This document shows positions 43,057 through 51,764 of a stretch of DNA of 64,000 bases, piece after piece (within the stretch, counting starts at the first letter, position 1; each line of letters starts with the position of its first letter). A program made the position numbers and the translations under genes. The notes beneath the pieces are model-generated. The model ran no database searches. It saw only the letters and a program-made list of their open reading frames with translations, and was not told the origin of the DNA. This DNA comes from Thiobacillus sp. GTDB taxonomy: Bacteria; Pseudomonadota; Gammaproteobacteria; Burkholderiales; Thiobacillaceae. Location of the stretch: contig JACKLQ010000004.1 of assembly GCA_024235835.1 (NCBI GenBank), forward strand, positions 62,001 to 126,000. The letters run 5' to 3'.

Positions 43057-43467
43057 TCAGACGTATTCCTTCATCGCCCGGCGCCGGCCGGGCTTCTTCT
43101 TCATGATCACCACGCCCTTCACCACGGCCTCTATGCTGTCGATGGGAATGTTGGGGTAGAGAGGGTTCAGGGGCTTGAGCATCCAGCCCTCTTGGTGCTT
43201 CACCAACTGGCGGAAGATGTGCCTGTCCTCCTCCTTTTCGTCCTCCAGATAGGCGATGACGAAGGAACCGTCCCGGGCCACCCCTTCCGGCTCGATGACG
43301 ATGATTTCACCCTCCTCGAACTCCGGCAGCATGGAGTCCCCCAGCACCATGAGGGCATAGGGCTCTCCGCTGGCGCAGGAGGAGGCCAGGGCTTCGCCTT
43401 CCATGGGCACCTCCGCCGCCGGCTTGACGGGGATGGGGAAGGGTTTGGGGATGGATTTCTCGGACAT
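43057..43467 (-). CDS. S24/LexA-type peptidase-fold protein, catalytic Lys possibly replaced
   Basis: 136 residues from ATG 43467, which overlaps the mutL stop as TAATG, so it is translationally coupled to mutL. The S24 serine motif is clear (LGDSMLPEFEEGEIIVIEPEG). In the region that should hold the general-base Lys (VKRL in LexA) it reads IFRQLVKH, so an Arg may stand in its place. There is no DNA-binding domain. It could be an accessory to the SOS or repair network, or an inactive sensor; function unassigned. Confidence 0.8.
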   Translation of the reverse strand: MSEKSIPKPFPIPVKPAAEVPMEGEALASSCASGEPYALMVLGDSMLPEFEEGEIIVIEPEGVARDGSFVIAYLEDEKEEDRHIFRQLVKHQEGWMLKPLNPLYPNIPIDSIEAVVKGVVIMKKKPGRRRAMKEYV

Positions 43468-45260
43468 TACTTTCCTCGCATGAATAACTTGTCCAGGTCG
43501 GCCATGGTCAACTGGAACCAGGTGGGCCGGCCGTGGTTGCACTGTTCCGACCGCTCGGTGGCCTCCATGTCCCGCAACAGGGCGTTCATCTCGGGCAGGG
43601 TAAGGCGGCGGTTGGCCCGCACCGCACCATGGCAGGCCATGGTGGCCAACAACTCGTTGCGGCGCGCAGTCAGGGCAGCGGAAATACCGAATTCCCGCAT
43701 GTCTTTCAACACCTCCCGCGCCAGGGTCTCTCCTTCCGCGTCCTGCAACAGGGTCGGCAAGGCGCGCACGGCCAGGTGGGTGGGCGAAACAGGGGCGATC
43801 TCGAAACCCAACGCAGCGAGGGCATCAGCCGCCTCCTCCGCGATGCCCACCTCCATGGCCGTGGCGGCGAACACGACGGGAATCAGCAGGGGCTGGCTCG
43901 CCACCTTGCGTAGATCCAGGGCTGTCTTCAGGCGTTCATAGACGATGCGTTCATGGGCGGCATGCATGTCCACCACCACCAGGCCCTTTTCGTTCTGGGC
44001 CAGCACATAGACCCCTGCCAACTGGGCCAGGGCATAGCCCAGGGGGGGCACCCGGCCCTGATTCTCCACATGGTCCGATGCGATGGCAGGCGCATGGGCC
44101 AGGGCCTCGGCCACCACCGCGTAGTAGGCTGCGGGTTCAGACGCCAATGGCATCCGAGTTTGATGGGCAGGCCAGTTCTGGTTCCTGGCTGAGGCGGTGC
44201 CGCCGAAACCGGGCATCGGCATGGGCGCTGGTTGGAGAGCCTCCGCATGGGACGGGGCGGCATCCACACTTCGGCCTCCCAAGGCCTGCTCCAGGGCATG
44301 GAAGACAAACTGGTGGATACCCCGGGATTCCCGGAAGCGCACCTCGGTCTTGGCCGGGTGCACGTTCACGTCCACCGCCTCGGGGGGCAGTTCCAGGAAC
44401 AGCACGTAGGCGGGATGGCGGTCGTGATGCAACACGTCGCGATAGGCCTCCCGCACGGCATGGGTGAGCAGCTTGTCCCGCACGAAGCGGCCATTGACGA
44501 ACAGGTACTGGGCATCCCGACCTGCACGGGAATAGGCCGGCAGGCTCGCCAGGCCAGACAAGCGCAGAGCACCCGAACTCTGATCCAGGGCGCGGGCGGC
44601 GGCGGAGAACTCCTCCCCCATCACGGCCAGGGCCCGGGCCTGCCAGTCAGCGGCGGCAAAGCGGCGCACCACCCGCCCGTTGTGGCCCAGGGTGAAGGCG
44701 CATTTCGGGTGGGCCAGGGCCAGGCGGCAGAACACGTCGTCGCAATGGCCGTATTCCGTGGCCGGGGTCTTGAGGAACTTGCGCCGGGCCGGGGTGTTGA
44801 AGAACAGGTCCCGCACCTCCACCACCGTGCCGACGCCCAGGGCGGCGGGCTCCGGACTTGTGACGCGTCCGTCCAGGGCCCCCAGCTTCCAGGCATGGGT
44901 AGCCTCTGCATTACGGCTGGTCAGGGTCAAACGGGAAACTGCGGCGATGCTGGCCAGTGCCTCGCCCCGGAAACCCAGGCTGGCCACCCGCTCCAGGTCA
45001 TCCAGGCTGGCGATCTTGCTGGTGGCGTGGCGGGCCAGGGCCAGGGGCAGGTCATCGGGGACCATGCCGGCGCCGTCGTCGGCCACCCGAATCAGGCGGA
45101 CGCCCCCCTCCTCCAGGTCCACGCGGATGTCCCGCGCCCCCGCGTCCAGGCTGTTCTCCAGCAGTTCCTTGAGGGCCGACGCAGGCCGCTCCACCACCTC
45201 CCCGGCAGCAATCTGGGAGATGAGGAGGTCGGGCAGGAGGCGGATTGCGGCGGCGGGCAT
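43467..45260 (-). CDS. mutL: DNA mismatch repair protein MutL
   Basis: GHKL ATPase that couples MutS recognition to strand removal, 597 residues from ATG 45260. Motifs are IAAGEVVERPASALKELLEN, the SLDAGARDI and ADDGAGM segments, and LGFRGEALASIA. The C-terminal dimerisation domain includes DMHAAHERIVYERLK and MACHGAVRANRRL. A GTG start 18 bases upstream adds nothing conserved. Confidence 0.97.
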   Translation of the reverse strand: MPAAAIRLLPDLLISQIAAGEVVERPASALKELLENSLDAGARDIRVDLEEGGVRLIRVADDGAGMVPDDLPLALARHATSKIASLDDLERVASLGFRGEALASIAAVSRLTLTSRNAEATHAWKLGALDGRVTSPEPAALGVGTVVEVRDLFFNTPARRKFLKTPATEYGHCDDVFCRLALAHPKCAFTLGHNGRVVRRFAAADWQARALAVMGEEFSAAARALDQSSGALRLSGLASLPAYSRAGRDAQYLFVNGRFVRDKLLTHAVREAYRDVLHHDRHPAYVLFLELPPEAVDVNVHPAKTEVRFRESRGIHQFVFHALEQALGGRSVDAAPSHAEALQPAPMPMPGFGGTASARNQNWPAHQTRMPLASEPAAYYAVVAEALAHAPAIASDHVENQGRVPPLGYALAQLAGVYVLAQNEKGLVVVDMHAAHERIVYERLKTALDLRKVASQPLLIPVVFAATAMEVGIAEEAADALAALGFEIAPVSPTHLAVRALPTLLQDAEGETLAREVLKDMREFGISAALTARRNELLATMACHGAVRANRRLTLPEMNALLRDMEATERSEQCNHGRPTWFQLTMADLDKLFMRGK

Positions 45261-45312
45261 GGCGGGCGAGTTTACCACCCGGCCCAGCCCTGCCCGGATG
45301 ATGCTCAGTGCC

Positions 45313-45813
45313 TCACTTCATCATCATCTTCAGCATCATCTGCATCATGTCCAGGCGCTTCTCCATCTCGTCCAGGCGCTTGTCCACATCACAGCCGCAG
45401 CCGTCGCCATCACCCATGCGCTGGCACTTCTTGCCCATGCCGCCGGTGCCCATGCCCATGCCGGAACCCTTGCCGTCGCGGCGGTCGCAGTCCTTGCCCA
45501 TGGGGCCCGTGCCGGGTCCCATACCCATCATGCCCGGGCCATTACCCGGCCCCTTCCCCATGCCGCCCCCCTGCATCATCATGCCGGGCCCTTTGCCGTC
45601 CCGCTTGTTGCACTTGCCACCGGGACCCATGCCTTGGGATTGCATCATGTCCTGCATCTTCTGCCGCATGGTTTGCATGTCATCCAGGGGCGCGGGAGAT
45701 GCCTCCGTGGCAGGAGAGGCCTCCAGCTTGGGAGCCTCCTCTGCCAGGGCAACCGGGACCTGGAGCAGTGCCAGCAGGGAAAGGGCCAGGGTAGTGCGCT
45801 TCAGCATGTTCAT
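45313..45813 (-). CDS. Exported Met/Gly/Cys-rich protein, possible metal binder
   Basis: 166 residues. The signal peptide ends ALA-EE near residue 24. An acidic linker is followed by a low-complexity region rich in Met, Gly, Lys and Pro. Two copies of a CNKRDGKGPGM / CDRRDGKGSGM unit carry single cysteines, then KKCQRM and GCGCD. A helical tail of heptads ends MLKMMMK. The methionine and cysteine content suggests periplasmic copper or other soft-metal binding, which is inference from composition. It is preceded by a normal start, and nothing nearby points to a partner. Confidence 0.75.
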   Translation of the reverse strand: MNMLKRTTLALSLLALLQVPVALAEEAPKLEASPATEASPAPLDDMQTMRQKMQDMMQSQGMGPGGKCNKRDGKGPGMMMQGGGMGKGPGNGPGMMGMGPGTGPMGKDCDRRDGKGSGMGMGTGGMGKKCQRMGDGDGCGCDVDKRLDEMEKRLDMMQMMLKMMMK

Positions 45814-45924
45814 GTCTCACTCCTATCGTGGAAACCCGCCAGGGATACCTGACTTCGGAATTGCGGGGTGGCTCAATTCGAGCGTCGGGAGCATCCAGCG
45901 GTTCCCCCGCCCGCGCAGTTTGTT

Positions 45925-47004
45925 TCAAGTCATCAGGCCCAGCAACTTGTCGAAGGCATCGGCGAACAGGTCCACGCCCTGGTCCTGGAGCCGCAGCCCC
46001 GCCTGTTCCATGTCTATGCCCTGTTCCGCCAGACGGTGGTAATGAGCCCGGGCCCCATCCAGTCCCTCCGCCACGCCGGCCCGCACCTTGCCGTGGTCCT
46101 TCAGGGCCGCCAGGGTCTTGTCCGGCAGGGTGTTGACGGTCTCCGGCCCTACAAGGGGCTCCACGTACAGCAGATCGCTGTAGGCCTGGTTCTTGGTGCC
46201 CGTACTGGCCCAAAGCAGGTATTGGGGGCGGGCACCCAGGGCCCTCAGGTCCGCGAATTCCGGGCCATGGAACAACTCCCGGTAGCGGGCATAGGCCAGC
46301 CGGGCCATGGCCACGGCGCTCCCGCCCCGCAGCGCCAGGGCCTCCGGCGTGCCGGTCTCTTCCAGGCGCTGGTCCACCAGGGTGTCCACCCGGCTGAGGA
46401 ACAGGCTGGCCACCGCCTTGGCCCGGACTACGTCCTCTCCCCGCGCCAGGCGGGCACGCAGGCCCCGCAGGTAGGCCTGGTGGATGGCCTCCACCTGTCC
46501 CAGGGAAAACAGCAGGGTCACGTTCACGTTGATGCCCTCGGAGGTGAGGGTTTCAAAGGCCGCCACGCCGGCGGGAGTGGCGGGCACCTTCACCAGCAGG
46601 TTCGGCCGGGACACCAGGGCGGACAGGCGCCGGGCTTCGGCCACCGTTGCCTGCTGGTCATGGGCCCAGCGGGGCGCCACTTCCAGGCTCACATAGCCAT
46701 CATTGCCGGCGGTGTGATCGAACTCCGGACGCATCAGGTCGCAGGCGGCCTGGATGTCCGGTACGGCCAGCCCCTCGTAACGCCGTTCCGGATCGGACTC
46801 AGCCGCTTTCAGGCGGGCCAGGTCGTCGGCGTAGTAGGGACTATCAGAGACCGCCTTTTGAAAGATGGAGGGATTGGACGTCACGCCGGACACGCCATCC
46901 TCGGCGATCCAGCGGGCCAGGGCGCCTTCCACTAGCAAGGTGCGGGAAAGGTTGTCGAGCCAGATGCTCTGGCCCAGGTTAACGGCTTGCCTGATCGGGT
47001 TCAT
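45925..47004 (-). CDS. tal: Transaldolase
   Basis: Transfers a dihydroxyacetone unit in the non-oxidative pentose phosphate pathway, 359 residues from ATG 47004. The N-terminal GQSIWLDNLSR and GVTSNPSIFQKAV mark the longer Tal class. The catalytic Lys segment is LLVKVPATPAG near residue 125, followed by INVNVTLLFS. LLWASTGTKN and YVEPLVGPETVNT follow. All standard motifs are present. Confidence 0.95.
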   Translation of the reverse strand: MNPIRQAVNLGQSIWLDNLSRTLLVEGALARWIAEDGVSGVTSNPSIFQKAVSDSPYYADDLARLKAAESDPERRYEGLAVPDIQAACDLMRPEFDHTAGNDGYVSLEVAPRWAHDQQATVAEARRLSALVSRPNLLVKVPATPAGVAAFETLTSEGINVNVTLLFSLGQVEAIHQAYLRGLRARLARGEDVVRAKAVASLFLSRVDTLVDQRLEETGTPEALALRGGSAVAMARLAYARYRELFHGPEFADLRALGARPQYLLWASTGTKNQAYSDLLYVEPLVGPETVNTLPDKTLAALKDHGKVRAGVAEGLDGARAHYHRLAEQGIDMEQAGLRLQDQGVDLFADAFDKLLGLMT

Positions 47005-47082
47005 GGTTCCACTCGTCGCTGTATCGGTGCTACCGGTATAGCAGCAGACTCCGGCTACCGGCCCCGGGTTCAATCCTTGGAC

Positions 47083-48192
47083 TTAATCCTGCCGGTGCAG
47101 CCAGATGGCGAAAACAATGCCAAACCAGAACAGGGCCGTGAGGGCGGGCATGCCGGCGCACTGGTAGCCCAGCAGGAACAGGACCGACGGCATCAGGAAC
47201 AGCAGGGCCCGCGCCGAGCCCCAGCGGTTCAGGACCCGGCGCCCTGCCTCGTGGGCGGCGGCCCGGGTGGGGTTGAGCCACACCGGCGCCAGCACCCCGG
47301 CGGCCCCGGTCACCAGGGGCATGAGGAAGGCCGGCAGGAAGAGGTCCAGGGGGCCCCGCTCCGTTTCGCCCTGCAAGAGGCCCGCCAGGGAGGCGGCATA
47401 GCCCAGCACGGCGACGAACAGCACCGGCTCCGCCCCGTGCAGGCCGAGGAGTCGGGCGCGGTGGAGACGCCACCAGGCCCAGGCCATGCGCCCCAGGGGC
47501 CAGGCCCAAAGGGCCACGCCCAGCCAGGTCAGGGGCAGCCAGGCGGCCTGGCCCAGGGCGATGGCCAGGGACCCCGCCGCTGCCCATTTCAGGTCCTGGC
47601 GCAGGCGTACGCCGGCCTGGGGGTCGGCCTGGCCGGCGGCGGTGGGCATGAGCACCTGGAGGGTGCCCACCGCCGTGAGACCCACGAAGCCGTACAGGTT
47701 CAGGTGCAGGTGGAAGGCCCGCAGCGCCGCGTGCCATGCGGGCATGAAGGGGATCAGCAAGGCCGCCGCCAGGGCCAGGCCCAGGCAGGCCATGGCCGCC
47801 ACGTACCAGTCCAGGCCGGGGTGGGGCCGTCCCAGGGCCTGGCGACCCTTGCCCAGCATCCAGGCGATCATGGCCGCCGAGCTCCCCAGGGCCAGCAGGG
47901 CTGCCAGGGCAATCCACAGGTAGTCCAGCCAGCCCCCCAGCACCGTCACCGCCAGCAGCCCCGCCGCCAGCATCAGCAGGGGCAGGCGCGCCATCCACTT
48001 GCCCGCGCCGCGCGAACGGCACAGCACGGGCACGAAATGCTGCATGGCGGCGGTGATGAGGGTCATCACCCCCAGGGCCAGGGCGATGTGGGCCCAGAAG
48101 GCGGGGGCGGCGGCGAAGGCCTTGGGCAGGGCCTGGCCCGCCAGCAGGGCGATGAGGGTGGCGGCGATGAGGGCGATGAGCATGGACGCCAT
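47083..48192 (-). CDS. Polytopic membrane protein, heme-copper-oxidase-like/NnrS-like fold
   Basis: 369 residues, about ten to twelve membrane segments, very Ala/Leu/Trp-rich. It has two helices of the form H-x(3-5)-G...Q-x-P-V/L-L/M: WAHIALALGVMTLITAAMQHFVPVL and HLHLNLYGFVGLTAVGTLQVLMP. The second membrane protein at 58413-59705 shows the same pattern. Related proteins often accompany denitrification and nitric oxide genes, but no enzymatic activity can be assigned. A near-FNR box (TTGATCGAAGTCAG, 48219-48232) lies just upstream. Confidence 0.8.
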   Translation of the reverse strand: MASMLIALIAATLIALLAGQALPKAFAAAPAFWAHIALALGVMTLITAAMQHFVPVLCRSRGAGKWMARLPLLMLAAGLLAVTVLGGWLDYLWIALAALLALGSSAAMIAWMLGKGRQALGRPHPGLDWYVAAMACLGLALAAALLIPFMPAWHAALRAFHLHLNLYGFVGLTAVGTLQVLMPTAAGQADPQAGVRLRQDLKWAAAGSLAIALGQAAWLPLTWLGVALWAWPLGRMAWAWWRLHRARLLGLHGAEPVLFVAVLGYAASLAGLLQGETERGPLDLFLPAFLMPLVTGAAGVLAPVWLNPTRAAAHEAGRRVLNRWGSARALLFLMPSVLFLLGYQCAGMPALTALFWFGIVFAIWLHRQD

Positions 48193-48427
48193 GATCCCAT
48201 GCCCGCACCGACTCTCATTTGATCGAAGTCAGTCCGGAGACCCGCGCAGAGAAGCTGCCGTTACAGGCCACCCGATGACGTCGGGCCATCAAACATCTGG
48301 CAAAGCCCCCCCCAATTGCTATCAATGGAGAGGGAGGTCCGTTTATCCAATTAATTAACCAATATGGTGACTGATGCGAGAGCGTTAATCAGCATTCAAG
48401 CGGCAACTGAAGCACACGGAGGTTGCT

Positions 48428-49411
48428 ATGAAAAAGTCCCACTTGCTTATTCCCACCGCATTGATACTTGGCCTGGCGGCCACGGCTTACGGAGCAGACG
48501 CCAGCATTGAAGCGCTCCAGACCGAGGTAACGGTGACGAAGACCAAGGCCGATGCCATGACCAGCAGAGTTCAGTCGCTGGAGGGCGGATTGCCTGCGGA
48601 GCGGGCTGCGCGAGAGGCAGCCGATGCCCAACTGCAAACATTGATAAATGAATTGGCGCTGACACCTGGACCCATGGGCCCCCCTGGACCGCAAGGCCCT
48701 CCCGGACCACAAGGGCCCCAAGGGCTACAAGGCCCGCCCGGGCCGGTAGGCGCGGTCGGACCTGAAGGTCCCCCCGGACCAATCGGTGCTCCCGGACCAA
48801 TAGGCGCACCCGGACCCGCGGGGCCCCAGGGAGTTCAAGGAGAAATGGGGCCGATGGGGCCGGCGGGCCCGGCCGGCCCTGGGGGCGGATCGGTCTTTGT
48901 CCGCTGGGGTAACGCAAGCGCGCCCAATGGCACCACGCTGGTCTACAGTGGCAGAACCCATAACGGGATGTACGCATTTGGTGGAAGTGGCACGCCCCTA
49001 TGTCTTGCTCCGGGAGACCCGGGCCCCCACACAGAAGCTGATGGTGCCAATTTGGACCTCGTGGCGCCGGTCGTCTTGAACACACAAGACCACGAGGCAG
49101 ACATTCAGACACTTTATCCCGATAACAGTCTGTTGAATTGCGCCGTTGCCCTGGCACCAGGGCCCACGACGCTCATGTGGGGGAGTTGGAACGCACCCAG
49201 CACGGATTGGAGCGTCTTGTATACGGGTTATGTCTTCGGAGGCATATACGACAAGGCAAACTCCACCGAGCGGGTCTGCATCGACGCTGGCCAGTTTGAT
49301 GGCAGTTATCAAACAGGATGGTATGGCGCCTTGTATGTCATGAGCATCCTCTCGGATGGCGTGAACACTGGCCACCTCATCAAATGTGCCGTCATCATGA
49401 AAAACCCGTGA
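48428..49411 (+). CDS. Exported collagen-like protein
   Basis: 327 residues. A signal peptide (about 1-23) is followed by a heptad coiled-coil region (about 25-78). An uninterrupted run of 24 Gly-X-Y triplets (about 81-152), rich in GPP, GPQ and GAP, forms a collagen-like helix. A unique C-terminal domain of ~174 residues with four cysteines (LCLAPGD, NCAVAL, VCIDAG, KCAVIM) ends the protein. The coiled coil should nucleate trimers, as in bacterial collagens. The C-terminal domain has strand-rich, Tyr/Trp/Asn-rich composition and could bind a surface or ligand. The DNA is less GC-rich than its neighbours and the gene stands alone with its own terminator, which suggests acquisition. Confidence 0.9.
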   Translation: MKKSHLLIPTALILGLAATAYGADASIEALQTEVTVTKTKADAMTSRVQSLEGGLPAERAAREAADAQLQTLINELALTPGPMGPPGPQGPPGPQGPQGLQGPPGPVGAVGPEGPPGPIGAPGPIGAPGPAGPQGVQGEMGPMGPAGPAGPGGGSVFVRWGNASAPNGTTLVYSGRTHNGMYAFGGSGTPLCLAPGDPGPHTEADGANLDLVAPVVLNTQDHEADIQTLYPDNSLLNCAVALAPGPTTLMWGSWNAPSTDWSVLYTGYVFGGIYDKANSTERVCIDAGQFDGSYQTGWYGALYVMSILSDGVNTGHLIKCAVIMKNP

Positions 49412-49454
49412 CACGCATTTCCCGTTACTTTCCCGTTACTCGCGGGAGAAACGC

Positions 49455-49489
49455 ACATCCCCTCTGTGCCCGTAAGAGGGGATGTTTTT
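49455..49489 (+). terminator. Terminator of the collagen-like gene
   Basis: ACATCCCCTC / GAGGGGATGT 10-bp stem with an 11-base loop and a five-T tail, 44 bases after the stop. Confidence 0.9.
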
Positions 49490-49546
49490 GGGCCCCTCCC
49501 TGCTGGATATCCACCCCTCCCGGCTGCTTCCTTCGTGACGAGGCTC

Positions 49547-50098
49547 TCAGCGCTTGTAGATCTCCACCTTCCTGGCCCGCAGGCGGTAGCCCGAGTCCCC
49601 CATGTCGGTCTTGGAGGTGGCCAGTTCCAGGATGCCGCTCACCCATACGGCGTCCATGTCCTCCTTGGCCTTGTAGGGCTTGTCGGCGACGACGTGGATG
49701 ATCTGGTTGGCCGGCGGCGGCGGCACGTGGATGCAGGCGCCGAAATAAGGCACCAGCAGGAATTCCTTCACCTCCCGCTTGCCCCACTCCAGGGGCACCA
49801 TGAAACCGGCGATGCGGATGGCCTGGCCGTTCATGGCCGGGTTGGAAGGCGCCTCGTTCCACATGCGCTTGAGCTTCTCCATGGCCTCCATGGCCTTGGG
49901 GTCCGAGTCCTTCAACTTGTCCAGATTCAGCCCGGTGATGACCTTCATGGGGTCCCAGGACTTGGGCAGCAGGTCGTCCCAGTTGACATCTCTGTAGGTC
50001 GTGGCCTTGTCCCCGGCGGCGGGGGCCAGGCGGTCCCCCACCTTGTAGTCCGCCGCCACCGCCGGCAGGGCCAGCAACGCGAACACCGTCATCACCAT
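49547..50098 (-). CDS. DUF3299 periplasmic protein of the zinc cluster
   Basis: 183 residues from ATG 50098 (MVMTVFALLALPAVAADYK), a short signal peptide; GTG 50113 is possible and would overlap the permease stop. The conserved part is IAGFMVPLEWGKREVKEFLLVPYFGACIHVPPPPANQ. This matches DUF3299, as in Pseudomonas PA4066, a member of a Zur-regulated cluster. Cys/His in ACIHVP may bind metal. It is the last gene of the block. Confidence 0.85.
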   Translation of the reverse strand: MVMTVFALLALPAVAADYKVGDRLAPAAGDKATTYRDVNWDDLLPKSWDPMKVITGLNLDKLKDSDPKAMEAMEKLKRMWNEAPSNPAMNGQAIRIAGFMVPLEWGKREVKEFLLVPYFGACIHVPPPPANQIIHVVADKPYKAKEDMDAVWVSGILELATSKTDMGDSGYRLRARKVEIYKR

Positions 50099-50105
50099 AC
50101 GCAAG

Positions 50106-50843
50106 TCAAACACGATCCGTCTTCCTTATGAACATGAATGGCGCGGCCACCAGCACCAGGGCCACGACGATGGCGGCCCCCGCCGGCAGGTCCCAAAGAG
50201 CCGATGCGGCCAGACCGAGAACATACCCCGCGGTACCCATGACATAGGCGCGGACCAGGCGTTCCCCGGCGGCCAGGGCCGGCACGATGAGGCTGGCGAA
50301 CACCAGGTAAACCCCCACCACCTGCACCGAGGCGGTGATGGCCAGGGCGAAGAGCAGGTAGAAGCCCAGGGGGGACCGGCGCAGGCCACTGAACCAGGCC
50401 GCCAGCACTCCGGCCGTGACCAGGGCCAGGGTCGGCAGGTCGCCCCAGCCGGTCCACAGGATCTGGCCCACCAGCATCTCCCGAAGTTGTTCGCCGCCGT
50501 GGGGATCGTGGGCCAGCAGCAGGATGGCCAGGGACGACACCAGCACGAAGGCCACGCCGATGACGGCCTCCTGCCGCCGGGGCCAGTGCTGTTCGCTGAA
50601 GTGCAGCAGCAGGGCCCCCAGCCCCGCCAGCCCCAGGGCGGCGGCCTGGACCTGCCAGCCCGCCTCCCATTCCAGGAAGTGGGCCAGGATCACCCCCAGG
50701 CCGGCGAACTGGGCGATGGCGATGTCGATGAAGATGATGCCCCGCTCCAGCACCCTCAGCCCCAAGGGCACGTGGCTGGCCAGCACCATCAGGCCCGCCA
50801 CCATGGCCGGCAGCAGGATGGACCATTCCAGGGTTGCGTTCAT
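50106..50843 (-). CDS. Zinc/manganese-type ABC permease (ZnuB-like)
   Basis: 245 residues, about seven to eight membrane segments of the ABC-3 permease family. It has IIFIDIAIAQFAGLGVI and VVGVYLVFASLIVPALAA. Inner membrane. It lies seven bases after the substrate-binding protein gene. No cognate ZnuC ATPase is in the cluster; the only ATPase nearby is of the LolD/MacB type. Confidence 0.9.
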   Translation of the reverse strand: MNATLEWSILLPAMVAGLMVLASHVPLGLRVLERGIIFIDIAIAQFAGLGVILAHFLEWEAGWQVQAAALGLAGLGALLLHFSEQHWPRRQEAVIGVAFVLVSSLAILLLAHDPHGGEQLREMLVGQILWTGWGDLPTLALVTAGVLAAWFSGLRRSPLGFYLLFALAITASVQVVGVYLVFASLIVPALAAGERLVRAYVMGTAGYVLGLAASALWDLPAGAAIVVALVLVAAPFMFIRKTDRV

Positions 50844-50850
50844 GGCACGC

Positions 50851-51753
50851 TCATTTGACGATCGCCAGCAGCCGGTCCAGCAGGGCGTCCATCCACGCGA
50901 ACAAACTGTCCGTCCCAGGCGCGGCCCCCACGGTATGGGGCAACTCCACCACAGGCACCCCGGCCCGTTCCGACAGCCACCGGCTGGCCCGGGGCGACTG
51001 GTAGTTGGTGTGGGCCACCAACCGCACCGGTTGTTGCCGCAGCCGGTTCAGCACCTCGCCCAGCCAGGCCACGGAAGGCTCCACGCCGGGCTTGGGTTCC
51101 AGGGTCACCACCACCTTCATGTCCAGCCAGTGGGCCAGATAGACCCAGTCCTTGTGGTGGGTGGCCAGGGGCACGCCCCCCAGGGGCACGGCCCGTTCCT
51201 GCCAGCGGGCCAGGGCCGCCTGCCAGCGCTGCTGGAAGCCCCGGTGGCGGGCGGCGTAATGGGCGGCGTTCTCCTTGTCCAACTGGGCCAGGCGGGCGGC
51301 CAGGGCCTCCGCCAGCCGGGAGATGTTGCGGGGGTCCAGGTGCAGGTGGGGGTTGCCGGCGGCGTGCACGTCCCCCATGGAACGGTCCACCCGGGCCGGC
51401 CTGTCCAGCAGGGCGACGAAGGCCGCCGCCTCGAAGTGGCCCGGCGTTCCGGGCTGGATGCGGGCGTTGCCGGATTCCCGCTGCAGCACGGGCAACCAGC
51501 CCGCCTCCAGTTCGGCGCCGGTGCAGACCAGCAGGTCGGCGTTGCGGGCCCGGGCGATGAGGCTGGGCCGGGCCTCGATGCGGTGGGGGTCCTGGTAGGC
51601 CGTGGTGGCCAAGGCCACGCTGGCCTGGTCCCCCGCCAGTTCCTTCACCAGGGCGGCCCATTCCGGCTCGCAGGCCAGGACCTTCAGGTCGGCCCGGGCA
51701 GGCATGGCGACCAATGCCGTCCAGCAGATCAGCAGGGTGAGTAGTCCGCGCAT
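50851..51753 (-). CDS. Metal ABC transporter substrate-binding protein (ZnuA-like)
   Basis: 300 residues with a signal peptide ending PARA-DL. Cluster A-I binding protein features are EPEWAALVKELAG, HRIEARPSLIARARNADLLVCTGAELE, the metal-site His in NPHLHLDPRN, and ATHHKDWVYLAHWL. The usual His-rich loop is nearly absent. Captures Zn(II) (or Mn) in the periplasm for the permease downstream. It follows the outer-membrane porin gene by 11 bases. Confidence 0.92.
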   Translation of the reverse strand: MRGLLTLLICWTALVAMPARADLKVLACEPEWAALVKELAGDQASVALATTAYQDPHRIEARPSLIARARNADLLVCTGAELEAGWLPVLQRESGNARIQPGTPGHFEAAAFVALLDRPARVDRSMGDVHAAGNPHLHLDPRNISRLAEALAARLAQLDKENAAHYAARHRGFQQRWQAALARWQERAVPLGGVPLATHHKDWVYLAHWLDMKVVVTLEPKPGVEPSVAWLGEVLNRLRQQPVRLVAHTNYQSPRASRWLSERAGVPVVELPHTVGAAPGTDSLFAWMDALLDRLLAIVK

Positions 51754-51764
51754 CGCGTGCCCCC

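Noticed and set aside
48219..48232. FNR/DNR box TTGATCGAAGTCAG ahead of the 47083-48192 membrane protein
   Set aside because: One mismatch, and its centre is only about 33 bases from the ATG, so the spacing would place the start site at the start codon; kept only as a note.
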